Shown: one piece after another, positions 8,477 to 17,203 of the stretch
Position numbering within the stretch: the stretch's first letter is position 1
How the letters are laid out: the number at the start of each line of letters is the position of its first letter
Source: Slackia isoflavoniconvertens
Lineage (GTDB): Bacteria > Actinomycetota > Coriobacteriia > Coriobacteriales > Eggerthellaceae
Length of the DNA stretch: 54,368 nt
Reading direction: 5' to 3'
NCBI RefSeq assembly: GCF_003725955.1
Contig: NZ_QIBZ01000017.1
Coordinates: 1-54,368, forward strand
Translations under genes and position numbers: made by a program
Notes under the pieces: model-generated
Database searches by the model: none
Told to the model about the DNA's origin: nothing
What the model saw: the letters and a program-made list of their open reading frames with translations, nothing else

Positions 8477-11125
8477 ATGAGCTATCTCGATCGCGTGCAG
8501 CAAGCAACGCAGATGAGCCGTCGCGGCTTCGTGGCGACGACCGCTGCTGCTACGGCTGCGTTGGCGGCAACGAGCTTGGCGGGATGTTCCACCAACAAGG
8601 TCGAAAAGACCGAAGAAGCGGCGGTAACGACAGGCTCCGACGGCCGCGATATCATCAGCGGCGAATGGAAGGCGGCGGCGTGCTGGCACAACTGCGGCGG
8701 CCGCTGCGTTAACAAAGTACTGGTAAAAGATGGCGTCGTTGTTCGCCAAAAAACCGACGACAGCCACGAGGACAGCGCCGACTATCCGCAGCAGCGCTCA
8801 TGCCTGCGCGGACACGCCCAACGCAAACAGGTTTTCGCGGCAGATCGCCTGAAATACCCCATGAAGCGCAAGAATTGGTCGCCCGACAATCCGAACGGCG
8901 ATTTACGCGGCATCGACGAGTGGGAGCGCATCAGCTGGGATGAAGCTTACAAATACATCGCCGATGGGCTGCAGAAGGCCAAAGAGCAATACGGCAACCG
9001 CTCCATCCTGCTGCTCAAGGGCTGGAATTCAGAGCTCACCCGTACGCTCGGCCTGTTCGGTGGTTTCACTAACTTCTGGGACACCAATTCTTACGGCTCA
9101 TGGGACAAATGCCCCAACATTATCGGCTTCAATGTAAACAAAACGCCCGACCAAACCATTAACGACCGCTACGATTTGCGCAATTGCGAAACCATCGTGA
9201 TGATGGCAATGAATCCCGCATGGTCGGCCGCGGGCAGCCAAATGCTCAACTATCTTGAAGCCAAAAAGGCTGGCGCAAAATTCATCTACATCGACCCGAT
9301 GTATTGCGAAAGCGCCGCAGCGCTCGACGCGGAATGGCTGCCTATTCGCCCCGCAACCGACATGCCCTTCATGTTCGGCTTGGCATATGCGATGCTCGAG
9401 CAAGACGACAAGGAAGGCATCATCGATTGGGACTTCCTGAATAAGTGCACAGTCGGTTTCGACGCCGACCACATGCCGGCCGACGCCAAGGATAATAAAA
9501 ACTTCAAAGACTACGTCATGGGCACCTATGACGGCACGCCGAAAACGCCCGAATGGGCAAGCGAGATTTGCGGCATCGAAGCCGATGCGATTCGCAAACT
9601 CGCAGTTACCATGGGCAAGAAGAACAAGGTCGCCTTCTTGAGCTCCGCAGCGAATGCCCGCGTGAACAACGTGGACAGCCTGCCGCAACTCGTAATGACG
9701 ATTGGCGCCATGGGCGGCCATATGGGCAAATCGGGCCACATGACTGGCACGACCATGCACTGCACGTCGGGCAATGGCGGCTATGCGTTGGTCACGAACG
9801 GCAAAGACGGCCTTCCTAAAATTGAGAACCCCGTTGACGACGCCATCAACGGCAACGAGATTTGGGATGCGATTCTGAACGGCCACTACAAGTTCACCGG
9901 CACGGGCCACTACGATCCCGCTGAGCAGCGCGACATCGACATTCACGTCATTTACAGCAACGGCGGCAACAAGCTGCAGACCAATGTTGGCATGGCGAAG
10001 GGCATCGAGGCCTTCCGCAAGGTCGACATGGTAGTAAGCCACGCGCAGTTCTACACGACGTCGGCCCGCTACTCCGACATCGTGCTCCCCATTTCCACGG
10101 AATGGGAGCGCGCCCATGGTCTTATCGGCGGCAACCTCGTCCACAAGAGCAATCGCGAAATGGTACAGGCATACGAGCGCATCATCGACCCGCTGTTCGA
10201 GAGCAAATCTGACCAGGATATCGCCTGCGAGCTCGGCGAGAAGCTCGGTTTAAAGAAGGAAGACATCTATCCGTTCGACGCTGAGCAGCAGTTCTTCAAC
10301 GTGCTCACCTCGATGAAGGTCATCGACGCCGACGGAAAAACCGAAAAGAACGCCGTAAAAGTCACCGACGATGACATCAAGGCGCTCGGCGTTGACGGAT
10401 CTGCACAAGATGGCGAGCTCGAATACACCGAGCTCATGAAGCGCGGCGTATACCAGGTGGAACGCCACGTGGGCGACAACTACGGCTACATTGCCCTCGA
10501 GGATTTCTGTAAAGACCCCGAGAAGAATCCCGTCGACACCCCGTCCGGCAAGCTCGAAATCTACAGCCAATCGTGGGCCGACATGGTCAATGCCATTGGC
10601 TGGAGCACCATTGAGCCGATTCCTACCTATATCCCCGTTGCAAACGGCTACGAAAGCAGCTTCGCCGATTGGGGCAGCAAGACCCCCGGCGAATATCCGC
10701 TGCAGGTAATCAATCCGCATTACCTGCGCCGCGCACACACCGCATTCGACAACGTATCGTGGCTGCGCGAAGCATGGACCAATCCGGTTTTCATTTCTCG
10801 CGAAGACGCAGCAGCGGCCGGTATTGCCGATGGAGATACGGTGCTCCTTACGAGCCCGGTAGGCAAATGCGTGCGCCCTGCAACCGTTACCGCACGCGTG
10901 CGCCCAGGCGTTGTCGCCCTGCCTCATGGCGCGTGGGTGCAGGTCGACGAAGAAACAGGCATCGACCAGGCCGGTGCGGACAACTACCTCATCGCGCAAA
11001 CCCCGACAGGCGCTGCGGTATCTGGCTATAACTCCGCCCTTTGCAAGATTGAAAAATACACGGGCACCGCTTTGGGAGCCGACGCCGACCTGCCTGCTCG
11101 CATGCCCCTGAAAGATGGTGAATAA
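8477..11125 (+). CDS. Tat-exported molybdopterin oxidoreductase, second paralogue
   Basis: The protein has about 882 residues with a Tat signal (SRRGFVAT, hydrophobic stretch, SLAGC), the same CWHNCGGRC cluster motif, and the bis-MGD fold throughout. It is a clear paralogue of the 5512-8121 product over its whole length. It differs at the putative Mo-ligand position, where YGSWD places Asp in the slot that is Ser in DmsA. Asp is the ligand type of NarG-like enzymes. The start at 8477 has GGGGGA upstream; a TTG 18 bases earlier is less likely. Its ferredoxin partner follows after 2 bases and a dedicated TorD after that. The substrate is unknown; a catechol or other aromatic acceptor is possible given the family in this lineage. 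Confidence 0.87.
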   Translation: MSYLDRVQQATQMSRRGFVATTAAATAALAATSLAGCSTNKVEKTEEAAVTTGSDGRDIISGEWKAAACWHNCGGRCVNKVLVKDGVVVRQKTDDSHEDSADYPQQRSCLRGHAQRKQVFAADRLKYPMKRKNWSPDNPNGDLRGIDEWERISWDEAYKYIADGLQKAKEQYGNRSILLLKGWNSELTRTLGLFGGFTNFWDTNSYGSWDKCPNIIGFNVNKTPDQTINDRYDLRNCETIVMMAMNPAWSAAGSQMLNYLEAKKAGAKFIYIDPMYCESAAALDAEWLPIRPATDMPFMFGLAYAMLEQDDKEGIIDWDFLNKCTVGFDADHMPADAKDNKNFKDYVMGTYDGTPKTPEWASEICGIEADAIRKLAVTMGKKNKVAFLSSAANARVNNVDSLPQLVMTIGAMGGHMGKSGHMTGTTMHCTSGNGGYALVTNGKDGLPKIENPVDDAINGNEIWDAILNGHYKFTGTGHYDPAEQRDIDIHVIYSNGGNKLQTNVGMAKGIEAFRKVDMVVSHAQFYTTSARYSDIVLPISTEWERAHGLIGGNLVHKSNREMVQAYERIIDPLFESKSDQDIACELGEKLGLKKEDIYPFDAEQQFFNVLTSMKVIDADGKTEKNAVKVTDDDIKALGVDGSAQDGELEYTELMKRGVYQVERHVGDNYGYIALEDFCKDPEKNPVDTPSGKLEIYSQSWADMVNAIGWSTIEPIPTYIPVANGYESSFADWGSKTPGEYPLQVINPHYLRRAHTAFDNVSWLREAWTNPVFISREDAAAAGIADGDTVLLTSPVGKCVRPATVTARVRPGVVALPHGAWVQVDEETGIDQAGADNYLIAQTPTGAAVSGYNSALCKIEKYTGTALGADADLPARMPLKDGE

Positions 11126-11127
11126 TC

Positions 11128-11721
11128 ATGGCAACTGAAGAAACCAAGCGAATGGGCTTCTATTTCGATCAAAATTCTTGCGTTGGCTGCAAGACCTGCC
11201 AAGTCGCCTGCAAAGATAAAAACGATCTCGAAGTTGGTACCCTGTTCCGCCACGTGGTCGACTTCGAGGTTGGCGAGTTCCCCTCGGTGAAGTCGTACCA
11301 TTACGCAGCGACGTGCAACCATTGCGAGAACCCCGCATGCGTCGAGGCCTGCCCGACCGAGGCCATGTATATCGACGAGACCGACGGCACCGTACAGCAC
11401 GACGACGAGAAGTGCATCGGCTGCCAATATTGCGTGCAGTCGTGCCCTTACAGCGTGCCTCAGTACCTCGAAGAGCAGAAAATGGTGCACAAGTGCGACG
11501 CGTGCTACGTGCTGCGCCAGAACGGCGAGCAGCCCGCTTGCGTGGCCGCATGCCCCATGCGCGCACTCGAATTCGGCGTCTACGATGACCTGGTTGCAGC
11601 GCATCCCGATGCCGTCGACCAAATTGCGATTCTGCCCGATTCTTCCCAAACGGGCCCGCATACCCTCATCGACGCTCGCCCGGCGGCGCTCGAGAACGAT
11701 TTCCGCAAGGTTATCCTGTAA
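11128..11721 (+). CDS. DmsB-like four-cluster ferredoxin subunit, second copy
   Basis: The 197-residue paralogue of the 4921-5493 product has four Cys groups: CVGCKTCQVAC, CNHCENPACVEACP, CIGCQYCVQSCP and CDACYVLRQNGEQPACVAACP. It begins 2 bases after the catalytic gene, so the two are translated together. It should wire the molybdenum subunit to an unidentified electron donor. Unlike the left copy, its third group has all canonical spacing (CIGCQYC against CKGDGAC). A strong terminator closes this pair before torD. Confidence 0.9.
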   Translation: MATEETKRMGFYFDQNSCVGCKTCQVACKDKNDLEVGTLFRHVVDFEVGEFPSVKSYHYAATCNHCENPACVEACPTEAMYIDETDGTVQHDDEKCIGCQYCVQSCPYSVPQYLEEQKMVHKCDACYVLRQNGEQPACVAACPMRALEFGVYDDLVAAHPDAVDQIAILPDSSQTGPHTLIDARPAALENDFRKVIL

Positions 11722-11739
11722 AAGCACACGCCCTCCAAC

Positions 11740-11775
11740 AAGCCGCGCCAGTATCCCTCCCAGCTGGCGCGGCTT
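11740..11775 (+). terminator. Terminator after second dmsAB pair
   Basis: A perfect 12-bp stem, AAGCCGCGCCAG (11740-11751) and CTGGCGCGGCTT (11764-11775), has a short T run. It may allow read-through to the chaperone gene 33 bases on. Confidence 0.75.
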
Positions 11776-11808
11776 TCGCGTATCATAGTTCGAAGGGAAG
11801 GAACCGCT

Positions 11809-12501
11809 ATGGAAGCAAACGAGATCATTGCGAACGCATGCGCAAACCGCGCGTTCATCTATCAATATTTATGGCGTGTGTTTAGCGATGTGCCTGATGA
11901 GACGCTCATCGAGACCACGCTCGGCGCAGCGCGCGAACAGTTCGAACTGTTCTTTGGCGCCGACTCGCCAGAAATGGAAGAGTTCACGGCGCTCTGCGTC
12001 GAACTTCAGGCGGCATTGGCGCTCGATGCAAACGCTTCGAGCCTGGCAAACGAATATACGCGCCTGTTTATCGGCCCGGGGAAACTTCCTGCATCGCCTT
12101 GGGAATCGGTATATGCATGTGGCGAAGAACTGGTATTTCAGCAAAGCACGCTCGACGTTCGTGCCGCATACCACGCCGCTGGGTTCGCCGCGGCAGGCTA
12201 CCCGCACGTCCCCGACGACCATATCGCAACCGAACTCGCGTTCATGGCAGCGTTGTGCGACGAAGCGAAGGCGTGCGCCTCTTCGGACGATATGCCTGGC
12301 GCAAAGGTCGCGCTCGGCCGTCAGGCGATGTTTCTAGCCGAGCATCTAGGTTGTTGGGTGGGCGAATTTGCCCAACGTCTGACTAGCCACTTGCCGAAAA
12401 GTGCCAGCAGCTTCTACGTTCACGCCGCAAATCTGGCCGCTGTCTTGTGCAAGGCTGATGCAACCGCAACAGCGGAGCTTTTGGAGGCATGCCCGAAATA
12501 G
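11809..12501 (+). CDS. TorD-family molybdoenzyme chaperone, second copy
   Basis: The 230-residue helical protein has YTRLFIGPGKLPASPWESVY in the middle and VPDDHIATELAFMAALCDEA after it, the two signatures of the TorD family. It likely escorts the product of 8477-11125. It is quite different from the TorD at 3776-4537, as expected if each serves its own enzyme. GGAAGGAA precedes the ATG. The sensor kinase gene follows after about 35 bases, so the chaperone may share a transcript with the two-component system. Confidence 0.86.
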   Translation: MEANEIIANACANRAFIYQYLWRVFSDVPDETLIETTLGAAREQFELFFGADSPEMEEFTALCVELQAALALDANASSLANEYTRLFIGPGKLPASPWESVYACGEELVFQQSTLDVRAAYHAAGFAAAGYPHVPDDHIATELAFMAALCDEAKACASSDDMPGAKVALGRQAMFLAEHLGCWVGEFAQRLTSHLPKSASSFYVHAANLAAVLCKADATATAELLEACPK

Positions 12502-12536
12502 CACGGGCAACAGCTCGCCTTAGGGGGGAAGGCGCG

Positions 12537-14225
12537 ATGGGGAAACTGGAATCAAACGTTCGAAAAGTGAAACTGCGTACAAAGTTCGCCGTGCTCATGG
12601 TGACGCTGTTCGCCGTCGCCTTGGCGGTAAACGTCGTGTGGACGACAGAAGCCCAGCGTCAACAAACCGAGAGTGAACTGCAGGAAAAGGGTTTGGTGCT
12701 CTCGCAGCAAATGACCGCCATGTGGGATTTCATGTCGGCGAACCAAGAGAAGCTCGAAGCTGCCGCATATGGCAGCACGGGCAGCTATCAGGGCCTGCAT
12801 TGCGCCGTCGTCGGCCGAAGCATAGGCCGGCTGTTCTCCATCGAATCGGGTTACACCACGCGCTTCGTGAACTTCAATCCGCGCAATTCCGAAGACGAGC
12901 CCGACGAATTCGAAGCAGCGGGTCTCGATGCGCTCTATGCCGACCCGACGCTTACGTATTATGCGAACGTCACGCAGTACGATGGATCGCAGGTATACCG
13001 GTACATGGCGCCCATGGAAATCAAGAAGAGCTGCTTGGAATGCCATGGCGAGCCAGCAGGCGAACTCGACGTTACGGGCCACGCGAAGGAAGGCTGGAGC
13101 GTGGGCGATGTGGGTGGAGCCATCTCCATCGTGATTCCTATGGATATCTACATTCAAGCCGAACGCGACAACGTTGCGCACAATGTGGAATTCTTCGTCG
13201 CAGTACTCGTTGCATGTCTGCTTATCGTATACGCCGCACTATCGTACCTGGTCACGCGACCACTTGCACGCATCCGCGGCGGCGTTGAGAAGATTCAGTC
13301 GGGCGAACTCGACGCGAAACTCGAACGGGTCGAATCGTCGCCCGAATTGAATTCGCTGGTCGACGAATTCAATAAAATGACGCGCGAGCTCTCCGACCTC
13401 TATGACAGTCTCGAATCCCAGGTCGCTGACCGCACGGCACAGCTCGCCCAAGCTAACGCCGTCCTTGAGCGGCAACGTGCCCAGCTGGAAGAGGCTAATG
13501 AGCGTCTAGCCCAAGACAACCAGTACAAATCGGACTTCTTATCGATGATGAGCCATGAGCTTCGCACGCCGCTCACCTCGATTTTGGCATTTTCCGAAAT
13601 ACTCAACAGTGAAGGAGCGCCCCGCGATGCGCGCGAAGCCCAGGTGCGCCAGGAGATTGAAACGAATTCGCGCGTACTTCTGCTCATGATTAACGACATC
13701 TTGGAAATGAGCCGCGTCGACGCAGGCAAGACTGAGCTTTCATGCGAGCCAGTAGAGCTCGGCGATGTAGTGGGCATGGTGGAATCGGTCATGCGTCCTC
13801 TTGCCGAGCACAACGGCATCGACTTCTCGTGCTCCATCGATGCCGACGTGCCGCTCATCGAAGCCGATTTCGAGAAAATTCGCCATGTGGTTGAAAACCT
13901 CGTCGGCAATGCGATGAAATTCACGCCCGAAGGCGGAAAGGTGCGCGTAACGGTGAGCTATCATCCCGAGTGCGAGCAGGCATGGATTTGCGTGGCGGAT
14001 ACGGGCATCGGCGTGGCGAAAGCCGATCGGGAGCGCATATTCGAGCGATTCGCGCAGGCCGATTCATCGGTATCCCGCAAATATCGGGGAACGGGCCTGG
14101 GCCTTGCTTTGGCGAAGGAATACGTCGAGATGCACGGCGGAGACATAACGCTCGAAAGCGAACTAGGGCACGGGTCGGCGTTTACGGTGCGTCTACCGAT
14201 TCGCCAAGCGGTAAAGGAGGAATAG
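12537..14225 (+). CDS. Sensor histidine kinase with CxxCH (DUF3365/Tll0287-like) sensor
   Basis: The protein has about 562 residues. Membrane span 1 is at about 17-35, an extracytoplasmic domain at about 40-215, span 2 at about 217-240, then HAMP, a coiled coil, HisKA with MSHELRTP (His about 340), and an HATPase with an N box and DTGIGV/GTGLGLALA. The outer domain carries CLECH (166-170), a c-type heme binding motif, as in DUF3365/Tll0287-like sensors. This suggests sensing of redox state or a small gas ligand; that is inference. I start at the ATG behind AGGGGGGAAGG and not at 12489. It is paired with the regulator 4 bases downstream. Confidence 0.88.
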   Translation: MGKLESNVRKVKLRTKFAVLMVTLFAVALAVNVVWTTEAQRQQTESELQEKGLVLSQQMTAMWDFMSANQEKLEAAAYGSTGSYQGLHCAVVGRSIGRLFSIESGYTTRFVNFNPRNSEDEPDEFEAAGLDALYADPTLTYYANVTQYDGSQVYRYMAPMEIKKSCLECHGEPAGELDVTGHAKEGWSVGDVGGAISIVIPMDIYIQAERDNVAHNVEFFVAVLVACLLIVYAALSYLVTRPLARIRGGVEKIQSGELDAKLERVESSPELNSLVDEFNKMTRELSDLYDSLESQVADRTAQLAQANAVLERQRAQLEEANERLAQDNQYKSDFLSMMSHELRTPLTSILAFSEILNSEGAPRDAREAQVRQEIETNSRVLLLMINDILEMSRVDAGKTELSCEPVELGDVVGMVESVMRPLAEHNGIDFSCSIDADVPLIEADFEKIRHVVENLVGNAMKFTPEGGKVRVTVSYHPECEQAWICVADTGIGVAKADRERIFERFAQADSSVSRKYRGTGLGLALAKEYVEMHGGDITLESELGHGSAFTVRLPIRQAVKEE

Positions 14226-14229
14226 CGAC

Positions 14230-14943
14230 ATGGCCGAACCGTATAAAGTGATGCTCATCGATGACGATTGCGGCGTGCACACGCTCATTAAGCGCATTTT
14301 GGAAGATGCGGGGTATTCATATTGCGGCGCATACGGCGGCGAAGAAGGATTGGAAATGCTGTCGACCGAGCACCCCGACCTGTTGCTGCTCGACGTGATG
14401 ATGCCTGGCATGAACGGCTTTGACGTGTGCAAGTCCATTCGCGAAAAGGGACGCCGAATCCCCGTCGTGTTCCTTTCCGCAAAAGGCGACATCGTCGACA
14501 AGTCGATTGGCTTCAAAGCCGGCGGCGACGATTACGTGGTGAAGCCGTTCTCTTCCGAAGAGCTGTTATTGCGCATCGAGGCGCATCTGCGTCGCCACAA
14601 AGCTAATTTGGCGTACGCGAAGGCGACTCAGCGCGAGGGATCGAACAAAACTGGCAACCTCGAGATTTTCTTCAATCGCTATGAGGTGTATTTGCGCGGC
14701 AAGAAAATCGACCTCACCGCAAAGGAATTCGAGATTCTGGCGCTGCTCGCGTCGAACCCCGGCCAGGCGTTCACACGCGGTCAAATCTACGAGCACATTT
14801 GGGGCCGCGACAGCAACGTGGACGAAAGCAGCATCACCGTATTCATGCGCAAAATTCGCGAGAAGATCGAAGACAATCCCTCGCAGCCGAAATACCTGCT
14901 CACGGTATGGCGCGTGGGATACAAGTTCGCGGAACGCGTGTAA
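14230..14943 (+). CDS. OmpR/PhoB-family response regulator
   Basis: The 237-residue protein has a receiver domain with acidic pocket D11-D13, phosphoacceptor D55 (LLLLDVMMPG) and K105. The C-terminal winged helix (LTAKEFEILALLASNPGQAF, then ESSITVFMRKIREKIE) is of the OmpR type. It is presumably phosphorylated by the kinase encoded just upstream; AAGGAGG lies in the 4-base gap region. By position the pair probably controls the molybdoenzyme operon at 8477 or the chaperone unit, but no matching binding site was identified. Confidence 0.9.
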   Translation: MAEPYKVMLIDDDCGVHTLIKRILEDAGYSYCGAYGGEEGLEMLSTEHPDLLLLDVMMPGMNGFDVCKSIREKGRRIPVVFLSAKGDIVDKSIGFKAGGDDYVVKPFSSEELLLRIEAHLRRHKANLAYAKATQREGSNKTGNLEIFFNRYEVYLRGKKIDLTAKEFEILALLASNPGQAFTRGQIYEHIWGRDSNVDESSITVFMRKIREKIEDNPSQPKYLLTVWRVGYKFAERV

Positions 14944-15015
14944 GCGCGGTGACAGGCGGCCGAGCTAGGGTCAGCCTCCATTGAATCATTCTCTCCGTGT
15001 AAACCTCTGCAGAAA

Positions 15016-15038
15016 GGCCCTGGCTTTACGCCAGGGCC
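15016..15038 (+). terminator. Hairpin after the two-component system
   Basis: GGCCCTGGC (15016-15024) pairs with GCCAGGGCC (15030-15038) over a 5-base loop. No T tract follows, so termination may be weak or factor-dependent. Confidence 0.5.
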
Positions 15039-15049
15039 CCTAAAGGAAC

Positions 15050-15280
15050 GCCGCACGGGAGGGAAAGCGGCTTCGGGTATATCGTTTTCGCGTCGGCCTT
15101 ATTTGAACTCAAGCTTCGCGATAACGGTATCTGTCCCGATTCCATTGACGCCTTTTATGCCGCGTTCGGGCGGCCTTCGTCTGCGGGCCAATTGGTCTCT
15201 TCGATTCCTTTCAAATTGAGCCCCACCCGTTTCAAGCGCCGAAACTTCGACAATGAACCTCATATCCATATTTCATGTGG
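15050..15280. other. Gene-free stretch with a possible coding remnant
   Basis: There is no credible full gene. On the minus strand a frame ending at about 15097 reads RGIKGVNGIGTDTVIAKLEFK then stop, which has the look of a protein tail, without an upstream body. It may be the last piece of a deleted gene. The rest seems to be spacer ahead of the repeat region. Confidence 0.3.
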
Positions 15281-15344
15281 GAAGAAAAAACGAAAAGCCC
15301 CCTGTTTCCTATGAAGAAAAAAACGAAAAGTCCCTGTTTCCTGT
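15281..15344 (+). repeat. Tandem 32-bp repeat upstream of flavin reductase gene
   Basis: Two adjoining 32-base units (15281-15312 and 15313-15344) share GAAGAAAAAA-CGAAAAG and CCCTGTTTCCT; the start of a third unit (GAAGAC) follows. A related TTTCATGTGGAAGA stands just before the first. The spacing is three helical turns. They lie 80-145 bases before the ATG at 15425 and look like operator sites for the membrane LuxR regulator encoded convergently; that link is inference. Confidence 0.6.
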
Positions 15345-15424
15345 GAAGACAAATGCTCAACCCTGCAGCACAATTCTCAAACAACCCGGGTAACTCATAA
15401 ACACAAAAACAAGGAATGGGTGGC

Positions 15425-17116
15425 ATGGAAACGAATATCTCCCGCAGAAATCTCATTAAAGGCGGTGCGGCATTTGCCGCGGCCGCAACTCTGCTCGGCG
15501 CTTCGGCTTGTTCCCCGCGAAAAGATGCGGAAAACGCCCCAGCGGCAAAATCTGATCTCCCCGCTGACCTACGCGCGTCAGATTTTAAATACAGCGTGGT
15601 GGAAACCGACCCTATAACCAGCTTCGCCTCCGAAGAAACCTACGACATTGTGGTGGTCGGAGCCGGATGCGCCGGCGTTCCCGCAGTGCTTACCGCCGTT
15701 GAAGAGGGCGCGACCGTCGCATGCCTCCAGAAAGAGGCCACTGTTGCCGCCAACGGAAACGGCTGCTCTTTCGTAGTTAAAGAAGCTTCCAACTTGTCGG
15801 GCATTGCACGCTGGCGCAGCGACTGGGCAAAACTCAGTGATTGGCGAATCAATCCTGCCCTGTTCCAGTATTACGTGGACTATGCCGAAGAAGCGGTACC
15901 GTGGGTTATATCTCGCGGTATCGAAGAGGGCATTACCCCTATCGAGTTCTTAACCGACAGCTCAATCCGCTATGACGACGGAAGCCTTGTCGCCGTATGC
16001 GACGCAACCCAAGAATCCAATCAGAGTCTCATGGTTGCCCTCGCAAATCGCGCTGAACAAAACGGCGCCAAATTTTACTACGAAACGCCCTGCGTTCAGC
16101 TTGTGCAGTCTGAAGACGGTACCGTAACCGGAGCAATTGGCAAAACCAAAGACGGAAAGTACATCAAACTCAACGCCTCAAAAGCGGTCATCTTGGCGGC
16201 GGGCGACTACATGAACAACGACTCAATGGTCGACCGCAATCTGCATGATTCGTTTATGTATCCAAGGGTACTGGAAAACCGCACTGGCGACGGCCACATC
16301 CTTGGCATTCTTGCCGGTGGACGCATTGCCCCGCTTGGACATGCGCGTCAAATCCATTCCAACTACATCGGCCCCTTCATGTTCTTCCCCTTCCTCGCAC
16401 TGAGCCTCGAAGGCAAACGCTTCTGCAATGAGACAGTTGGTATGAGTAGCCTCAACATCCCCATGTCTTACACCACCAAGCCGGAAGACGCAGGAAGGCA
16501 TTTCAGGCTGTTTGATTCCAAAACCGAAGGATTTTATCCGAGCAGCCTGGGCATTCCTCCCGTGGCCCTAGTTGGCAAAGGATCCGCCTGGATGGATCCC
16601 GAAATTGTGGTATCGGGAAACACCCTCGAGGAGCTGTGCGAAAATGCAGGCATTCCCGTTGATGAAGGCGTTGCAAGCATCAAACGCTATAACGAAATGT
16701 GCGCACAAGGGCGAGATGACGACTTCGGTGTGCCCGGCAGTCATCTGGTGGCAATGGACACTCCGCCGTATTACTGCATCAAGGGCGATGTGGGTATGTC
16801 GGCAATTAACGCTGGCGTCATGGTGGACGACCGCTATCGCGTTATCGATGAAGACAGCAATCCCATTCCGGGGCTATACGCTGCCGGCGTTGATGCAGGC
16901 AACCCATGCGGCGGCATCAACTGGAGCATGCCCGGAGGCTTTTCGAATTCCCATATCTTCACCGCAGGGCGTTATACGGTGATTCACGCGCTGACCGGCG
17001 ACATGACACCTAAAAATCCCAGTGGATTTGATGACTTGAAAGAATATTTCGCAGGCGAAGACGGGTCATATATGTGGGAAAGCCCTGATTGCGCCACGGC
17101 CATCAGCGTTTGGTAG
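15425..17116 (+). CDS. Tat-exported FAD-dependent reductase (fumarate reductase family)
   Basis: The 563-residue protein has a Tat signal (SRRNL at 6-10) and a possible lipobox (ASAC, Cys29). It continues with an FAD-binding start IVVVGAGCAGVPAV and a C-terminal GGINWSMPGGFSNSHIFTAGR, as in flavocytochrome c/urocanate reductase-type proteins. There are no heme motifs and no FMN-binding domain, so a separate redox carrier is needed. I use the ATG at 15425 because GGA lies about 10 bases upstream; the ATG at 15416 is too close to it. Eggerthellaceae carry dozens of these, each thought to respire one organic acceptor. The acceptor here is unknown. The convergent LuxR gene is the likely regulator. 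Confidence 0.85.
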   Translation: METNISRRNLIKGGAAFAAAATLLGASACSPRKDAENAPAAKSDLPADLRASDFKYSVVETDPITSFASEETYDIVVVGAGCAGVPAVLTAVEEGATVACLQKEATVAANGNGCSFVVKEASNLSGIARWRSDWAKLSDWRINPALFQYYVDYAEEAVPWVISRGIEEGITPIEFLTDSSIRYDDGSLVAVCDATQESNQSLMVALANRAEQNGAKFYYETPCVQLVQSEDGTVTGAIGKTKDGKYIKLNASKAVILAAGDYMNNDSMVDRNLHDSFMYPRVLENRTGDGHILGILAGGRIAPLGHARQIHSNYIGPFMFFPFLALSLEGKRFCNETVGMSSLNIPMSYTTKPEDAGRHFRLFDSKTEGFYPSSLGIPPVALVGKGSAWMDPEIVVSGNTLEELCENAGIPVDEGVASIKRYNEMCAQGRDDDFGVPGSHLVAMDTPPYYCIKGDVGMSAINAGVMVDDRYRVIDEDSNPIPGLYAAGVDAGNPCGGINWSMPGGFSNSHIFTAGRYTVIHALTGDMTPKNPSGFDDLKEYFAGEDGSYMWESPDCATAISVW

Positions 17117-17140
17117 ACGCCTCTACTCTTACGTTCCTGC

Positions 17141-17170
17141 AGGGGGCCAAGAGCTTACTCTTGGCCCCCT
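17141..17170. terminator. Bidirectional terminator
   Basis: Perfect arms AGGGGGCCAAGAG (17141-17153) and CTCTTGGCCCCCT (17158-17170) surround a CTTA loop, between two convergent genes. It serves the reductase on one side and the LuxR regulator on the other. Confidence 0.85.
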
Positions 17171-17203
17171 GGCACATACCAATCAGAACACTTTTGCACT
17201 TGT

